From positions 153,329 through 171,971 of the forward strand of contig FR892005.1 in assembly GCA_000434235.1 (NCBI GenBank): a stretch of 18,643 nucleotides of DNA, written 5' to 3'. The notes beneath the pieces are model-generated. The model was not told where the DNA came from and searched no databases. It saw only the letters and a list, made by a program, of their open reading frames with translations. Source of the stretch: Alistipes sp. CAG:268 (lineage in GTDB: Bacteria > Bacteroidota > Bacteroidia > Bacteroidales > Rikenellaceae). The position numbers and the translations under genes are program-made. This document shows, one piece after another, positions 15,529-18,643 of the stretch; the stretch's first letter is position 1; every line of letters begins with the position of its first letter.

Positions 15529-16654
15529 AATCGTTCCCGATTTTCGTGAAAGCCAGCCGGACGTCGGCGCCGGGCCGCATCCCGAGGCGGCGCATCAGCT
15601 CCTCGGCCGCAATCGGGAAGTCGCGCTTGAGCACCTCGCCGCGGAGTCCCTTGCAGCTGCGCTTGAGCGACTGCGGGTCGTAACGCCCGATCGAGTCGAT
15701 CTCCAGCGTGCGGCCCAGCACCCCTTCTGGCCGTTCCGCGGCGAATCCGTACCCGTTTTCGCTCCACACGTCGGCCCGGCCGGCCAGATGAAGCCGCACC
15801 AGGCGGGCCTTCTGCAGCGCGGCGTCGGGGATGACGAGCCAGCGGTAGTGCGCCGCGTCGAAGTGTTCGGGTGCCGCGGGCGGCTGCTCCCCGGGCCGGG
15901 CCGAGAAGGAGCCGGTGCCGAGGGCCGTGGCGGTCAGCAGGGGTCCCGTACCGTCGGCGTAGATGAGCACCTCCTTGCATTCGCCCTCGAGCGAGACGGC
16001 CTCCACGCGGGCCGAGGGGAAGAGGCGCAGGGCCTCGCCGACGTCGAACAGCGGGGAGTTCTTCAGGCAGAGCCGCGGGGCAACCCGGTCGATCAGCGGC
16101 CGCAGGGCGAGGATGTCGGGCGAACAGTCCTCCAGTCGGACGAGCTTGCGGCCGTCGCCGTCCCGACGGTCGGGGTCGGCATAGACCCAGTCGAAGCGGA
16201 GCCCTTCGCGTGCCAGGTACTCCTCGGCCGGTGAGGCGACCACCTCGACGTTGCCGGCGCCGAGCCGTGCGAAGTTCTCCGCGGCGATCCGTGCCAGCAC
16301 GGGGTCGCGCTCGAGGGTTACCACGCGGCGGAAGCGGCGGCTCAAGAAGAGGGCATCGACCCCCAGCCCGCAGGTGAGGTCCAGCACCGAGTCGCCCCCG
16401 ATGCACTTGTGTGCGGCGCAGGCCTCGCTCGAGGCCTGTTCGAAGGCGCGCGGCGGCAGGATGCACTGCGCCGCGGCATAGGTCGGCAGCTTCCGCTCGG
16501 CCCGGGCGAGGTACTTGACCTGCGTGGCCACCAGCCGGGCATGCGGGATGCGGCGGTCCATGGCCACCTCCAGCGGGTCGCGGTGCCGGGCCTCGGCTAC
16601 GGCCCGCACGAGTCCGGGGCTGCGGAGCAGTTCGTATTCTTCGGCAGTGATCAC
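15506..16654 (-). CDS. Class I SAM-dependent methyltransferase with THUMP-like C-terminal domain
   Basis: This 382-residue cytoplasmic protein has a helical N-terminal part, then a Rossmann methyltransferase domain with SAM-binding DLTCGLGVDA (92-101), an acidic residue after the next strand (TLERDP), and YADPDRR (158-164) at the catalytic position. The last 65 or so residues (from GRTLEID) look like the THUMP-like domain of Bacteroidota proteins, suggesting an RNA substrate. I chose GTG 16654 because it overlaps the ComEC stop as GTGA and gives the N-terminal length usual in this family. The only upstream ATG (16693) would add 13 residues that belong to the ComEC frame. The substrate is unknown. 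Confidence 0.88.
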   Translation of the reverse strand: MITAEEYELLRSPGLVRAVAEARHRDPLEVAMDRRIPHARLVATQVKYLARAERKLPTYAAAQCILPPRAFEQASSEACAAHKCIGGDSVLDLTCGLGVDALFLSRRFRRVVTLERDPVLARIAAENFARLGAGNVEVVASPAEEYLAREGLRFDWVYADPDRRDGDGRKLVRLEDCSPDILALRPLIDRVAPRLCLKNSPLFDVGEALRLFPSARVEAVSLEGECKEVLIYADGTGPLLTATALGTGSFSARPGEQPPAAPEHFDAAHYRWLVIPDAALQKARLVRLHLAGRADVWSENGYGFAAERPEGVLGRTLEIDSIGRYDPQSLKRSCKGLRGEVLKRDFPIAAEELMRRLGMRPGADVRLAFTKIGNDFWAIRLK

Positions 16655-18129
16655 GAGGGCAAAAGTACGTTTTTTTTCGGTTCCCTGCACCATGCCGCGA
16701 GGGTTCCTGCGGCCAGAAGCAGGTAGATGCCCGCCGTCGGGAGGCTGCCGAGCGTGTATTCGGCCGCGCCGCCCGGGAGTGCGGCAACCAGGCGGGCCAG
16801 GGCGTTGATCCCTTCGGCTGCCGTGCCGACGGCCCATGCGAGGGGCGCAGCGAGGGGTGCGAGGGGCAGCAGCAGCCACAACGCTCCGCCGAAGACGACG
16901 ACGGTCGTCAGGGCGATGGCCGCCGGATTGATGAGCAGCCCGGCCAGCGGGACGATGCCGAACAGGTGCGAGACGAGCGGTGCCGTGCCGAGCGTGGCGG
17001 CCAGACCGATCAGGTAGGCGTCCGCCAGCAGGTTCACCGCGCGCCACCGGGTGTGGCAGCGTCGGCAGAGCGGGACACCCCATGCGAGGATGGCGGCGAC
17101 GGCGGCGAACGAGAGCTGGAAACTGACGTCGCCGATCCAGGCGGGGTTCCAGAGCAGCATGCCGAAGGCAGCCGCGGCCAGGGCGTTCAGCGCGACATAC
17201 TCCGAGGCGGAGGCAAGTGCCGCCTGCAGCAGCGTGCACATCACGGCGGCCCGGACGGCGCTGGGCGGGAATCCGGCCGCGGCGACGAAACACCAGACGG
17301 CCGCGGCGGCCAGCAGGTTGCGCAGCAGGTGTCCGCGGCGCAGCAGCGGCAGCCACCACAGCAGCAGGTTGATGAGCACGAAGACGATTCCCGTGTGGAG
17401 TCCCGATACGGCCAGCAGGTGCGACAGCCCGCTGCGCGAGTAGGCTGTGCGCAGCTCCGGGGTCAGGCCGCTGCGGTCGCCCGCCGTCATGGCCCGCACC
17501 ACGGCGGCGGCATCGCCCGTGAGGGGCAGGCGTGCAAGCCGCTCCGAGGCCCGCAGGTGGAGCGTCCGCTCCCCGACGGGAAGGCGCTCGAGCAGGTTGT
17601 CGTGAGCCAGCCACAGCGTGCCGGCAACACCTCGCCGGCGCATCAGCTTCCGGTAGCTCTCGCTCCCCTGGCGGAAGGGGCGCACCGTGCCGCGGCAGAG
17701 GATCCGCTCGCCGCCGTCGATGCTGGTGAGCGAGTCGGCGTAGAGGCGGATGTGCGACGAGGCGGGGTGCCATGTTCCGCGGACCGGGTCGCGCCACGCC
17801 TCGATCCGGGCCGTCGCGGTTGCGTAGCGGCTCCGGTCGGCGGGCATCTCCCCGATGCGCAGTTCGAACGAAGTGTGGACGCCGACCGGTATGTCGGGTT
17901 CCGACGTGCGGAGCTGCGCGGCGGCGAATCCCGCCGTCAGCAGCATCCCGAGCGTTGCCGCCGACGAACGCATGAGCAGTGCCGTCGCTCCGGACAGCAG
18001 AAAAGCCCCCGTGAGAAACCACAGGGGCAGGGAGCCGTATCCCGAGAGCACGATCCCCGCTGCGAAGGGAACGAGTGCCTTGAGCATCGGCATGCGGTCG
18101 AGTCGGTTCCGGAGCGGCTGGAGGTTCAT
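16651..18129 (-). CDS. comEC: ComEC/Rec2-family membrane protein (no metallo-beta-lactamase domain)
   Basis: This 492-residue polytopic membrane protein belongs to the ComEC/Rec2 family, whose members form the inner membrane channel for single-stranded DNA during natural transformation. Two N-terminal helices are followed by an extracytoplasmic DUF4131-type region (about 80-190) and then the Competence domain, with the family signature HLLAVSGLHTG at 237-247 and GFPPSAVRA at 286-294. Many hydrophobic helices run to the C-terminus. It ends shortly after the membrane part, without the metallo-beta-lactamase domain that full-length ComEC proteins of about 750 residues carry, so it is a short form. 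Start ATG 18129 is supported by the promoter box 19 bases upstream. Its stop overlaps the methyltransferase GTG by 4 bases. Confidence 0.92.
   Translation of the reverse strand: MNLQPLRNRLDRMPMLKALVPFAAGIVLSGYGSLPLWFLTGAFLLSGATALLMRSSAATLGMLLTAGFAAAQLRTSEPDIPVGVHTSFELRIGEMPADRSRYATATARIEAWRDPVRGTWHPASSHIRLYADSLTSIDGGERILCRGTVRPFRQGSESYRKLMRRRGVAGTLWLAHDNLLERLPVGERTLHLRASERLARLPLTGDAAAVVRAMTAGDRSGLTPELRTAYSRSGLSHLLAVSGLHTGIVFVLINLLLWWLPLLRRGHLLRNLLAAAAVWCFVAAAGFPPSAVRAAVMCTLLQAALASASEYVALNALAAAAFGMLLWNPAWIGDVSFQLSFAAVAAILAWGVPLCRRCHTRWRAVNLLADAYLIGLAATLGTAPLVSHLFGIVPLAGLLINPAAIALTTVVVFGGALWLLLPLAPLAAPLAWAVGTAAEGINALARLVAALPGGAAEYTLGSLPTAGIYLLLAAGTLAAWCREPKKNVLLPS
16660..16667 (-). promoter_or_regulatory. 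Candidate -7 box just before the methyltransferase start
   Basis: TACTTTTG on the - strand matches TAnnTTTG, but it ends only 5 bases before the GTG start, and no TTTG sits at the -33 distance. It lies within the last codons of comEC. If used, the mRNA would be nearly leaderless; it may equally be a chance match. Confidence 0.35.
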
Positions 18130-18148
18130 GTGCGGAGGGGTCTTTGGA

Positions 18149-18156
18149 CAAAGATA
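18149..18156 (-). promoter_or_regulatory. Candidate -7 promoter box for comEC
   Basis: TATCTTTG on the - strand matches TAnnTTTG and ends 19 bases before ATG 18129. That is close to the spacing seen at the yihY promoter. The -33 element is poor (GATG instead of TTTG near 18176-18179), inside the end of the upstream gene. Confidence 0.6.
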
Positions 18157-18177
18157 GGCAATTCGGCCGGATTTGCA

Positions 18178-18585
18178 TCACGTTCCGCCGGCGAAAAGCG
18201 CCCATCCGCGCTCGACCTCGGCCGTTTCGGCCTGCACGCCGTTCTCCACGCGCGAGATCGAGGCGGCCAGGGGGACCATCGTCTTTCGGTCGCGGGTGTC
18301 GAGCGGCTTGTCGGGGTCGAGTCCCGTGTCGTCGGCCACGGCCCGGATATAGGCTTCGGTGCGGTTCTCCGAGGGCGGGGCCCAGCGCGAGATCATGCCG
18401 CGGAGCGTGTCTATCCCGTAGCGTGTGCGGTAGGTGTCGAGCAGCACGAAGATGGCGCGGTAGCCCCAGGCGAGGCTTTCAAACTCTTTGAAGTCGGGGT
18501 CACGCGAGGGGCGCACCTCGCCCTTGTAGCGGACCGGAGCCCGGCGGATGTTGCCCGGGTTGCGGTTTTCCAGCCCGCGGCTCAT
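18178..18585 (-). CDS. Phage-type 'structural protein P5'/lysozyme-like protein
   Basis: This 135-residue protein resembles the family that Bacteroidota genomes label structural protein P5, after a virion component with lysozyme-like fold. Recognisable parts are NRNPGNIRR (7-15), a gap of charged residues, FKEFESLAWGYRA (32-44) and the long helical region around ISRWAPPSEN and YIRAVADDTG. No signal peptide is present, as in phage endolysins that depend on a holin or on virion delivery. A strong Shine-Dalgarno sequence stands 5 bases upstream, unusual for this phylum. Its start overlaps the stop of the preceding small frame as ATGA. Whether it belongs to a prophage, a gene-transfer or tail-like module, or a domesticated remnant cannot be seen, because the region continues beyond the window. 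Confidence 0.75.
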   Translation of the reverse strand: MSRGLENRNPGNIRRAPVRYKGEVRPSRDPDFKEFESLAWGYRAIFVLLDTYRTRYGIDTLRGMISRWAPPSENRTEAYIRAVADDTGLDPDKPLDTRDRKTMVPLAASISRVENGVQAETAEVERGWALFAGGT

Positions 18586-18643
18586 GGTTCCACCTCCTTC
18601 CGGATGCGGCGGCGGACGTAGCGGCGGAGCCAGCGGAAGAGCG
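18582..18643 (-). CDS. C-terminal tail of a small basic protein (5' end outside window)
   Basis: On the - strand one frame is open from the window edge to a TGA at 18584-18582 that overlaps the P5-like ATG by 4 bases. The visible tail is LFRWLRRYVRRRIRKEVEP: arginine-rich and likely helical. The ATGA overlap suggests a real, translationally coupled upstream gene, perhaps a small membrane or holin-like protein of a phage lysis module, but only 19 residues are visible and no family can be named. Confidence 0.45.
   Translation of the reverse strand, partial: LFRWLRRYVRRRIRKEVEP
18591..18598 (-). promoter_or_regulatory. Strong Shine-Dalgarno sequence of the P5-like gene
   Basis: AGGAGGTG on the - strand lies 5 bases before ATG 18585. 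It is the only near-perfect Shine-Dalgarno in front of a gene that I found in this window, where other starts lack one. This supports both the chosen start and a phage-like origin. Confidence 0.7.

Noticed and set aside
16966..18621. A 551-codon open frame on the + strand opposite comEC and the P5-like gene
   Set aside because: It spans two real genes and the comEC promoter region, and is low-complexity.
1..18643. CRISPR arrays, tRNA or rRNA genes, and insertion sequences
   Set aside because: I saw no regularly spaced repeats, no cloverleaf with a TTC-loop signature and no transposase motifs or terminal inverted repeats.

Overview
The window looks like a gut-type member of the Bacteroidota, most likely an Alistipes/Rikenellaceae-like genome. 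The evidence is a classic SusC/SusD pair, Bacteroidota-type promoter boxes (TTTG ... TAnnTTTG), almost no Shine-Dalgarno sequences, and GC-rich coding sequence. The genus is an inference; the phylum is well supported. Coding density is very high: no gene-free stretch exceeds about 220 bases.

Left half, + strand (1-12720), is a carbohydrate- and phosphate-processing locus in two blocks. Block A (1-5947) is a tightly packed operon: the end of an alkaline phosphatase, an exported glycosidase of the GH37/GH63-like (alpha/alpha)6-barrel group, an exported calcineurin-like metallophosphoesterase, a ROK-family sugar kinase and an exported GH20 beta-N-acetylhexosaminidase. A 221-base AT-rich gap (5948-6168) with a TAnnTTTG promoter box separates it from Block B (6169-12720): a SusC-like TonB-dependent transporter, its SusD-like lipoprotein, an exported endonuclease/exonuclease/phosphatase (EEP) enzyme and a lipoprotein of unknown function. 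Block B ends at a strong intrinsic terminator (12743-12781). Together the genes suggest surface capture and import of a glycan or glycoconjugate carrying phosphate: phosphomonoesters and diesters would be cleaved by three different phosphatase folds, sugars released by the two glycosidases, and a freed hexose or GlcNAc phosphorylated by the ROK kinase. The substrate cannot be read from sequence.

Right half, - strand (18643-12850), is a housekeeping-like series converging on the locus. In transcription order it holds the tail of a short basic protein, a small phage-type 'structural protein P5'/lysozyme-like protein, a ComEC/Rec2-type membrane protein without the metallo-beta-lactamase domain, a class I SAM-dependent methyltransferase with a THUMP-like C-terminus, a YihY/BrkB membrane protein, a Rossmann/DUF2520 oxidoreductase-like protein and a KdsC-type HAD phosphatase. 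Several neighbours overlap by 4 to 25 bases, and three TAnnTTTG boxes suggest promoters before comEC, before the methyltransferase and before yihY.

The most interesting points are the combination of three unrelated phosphatase folds with SusC/D and glycosidases, and the possibility that the unknown lipoprotein at 11878-12720 is a degenerate, catalytically dead relative of the EEP enzyme encoded just before it.
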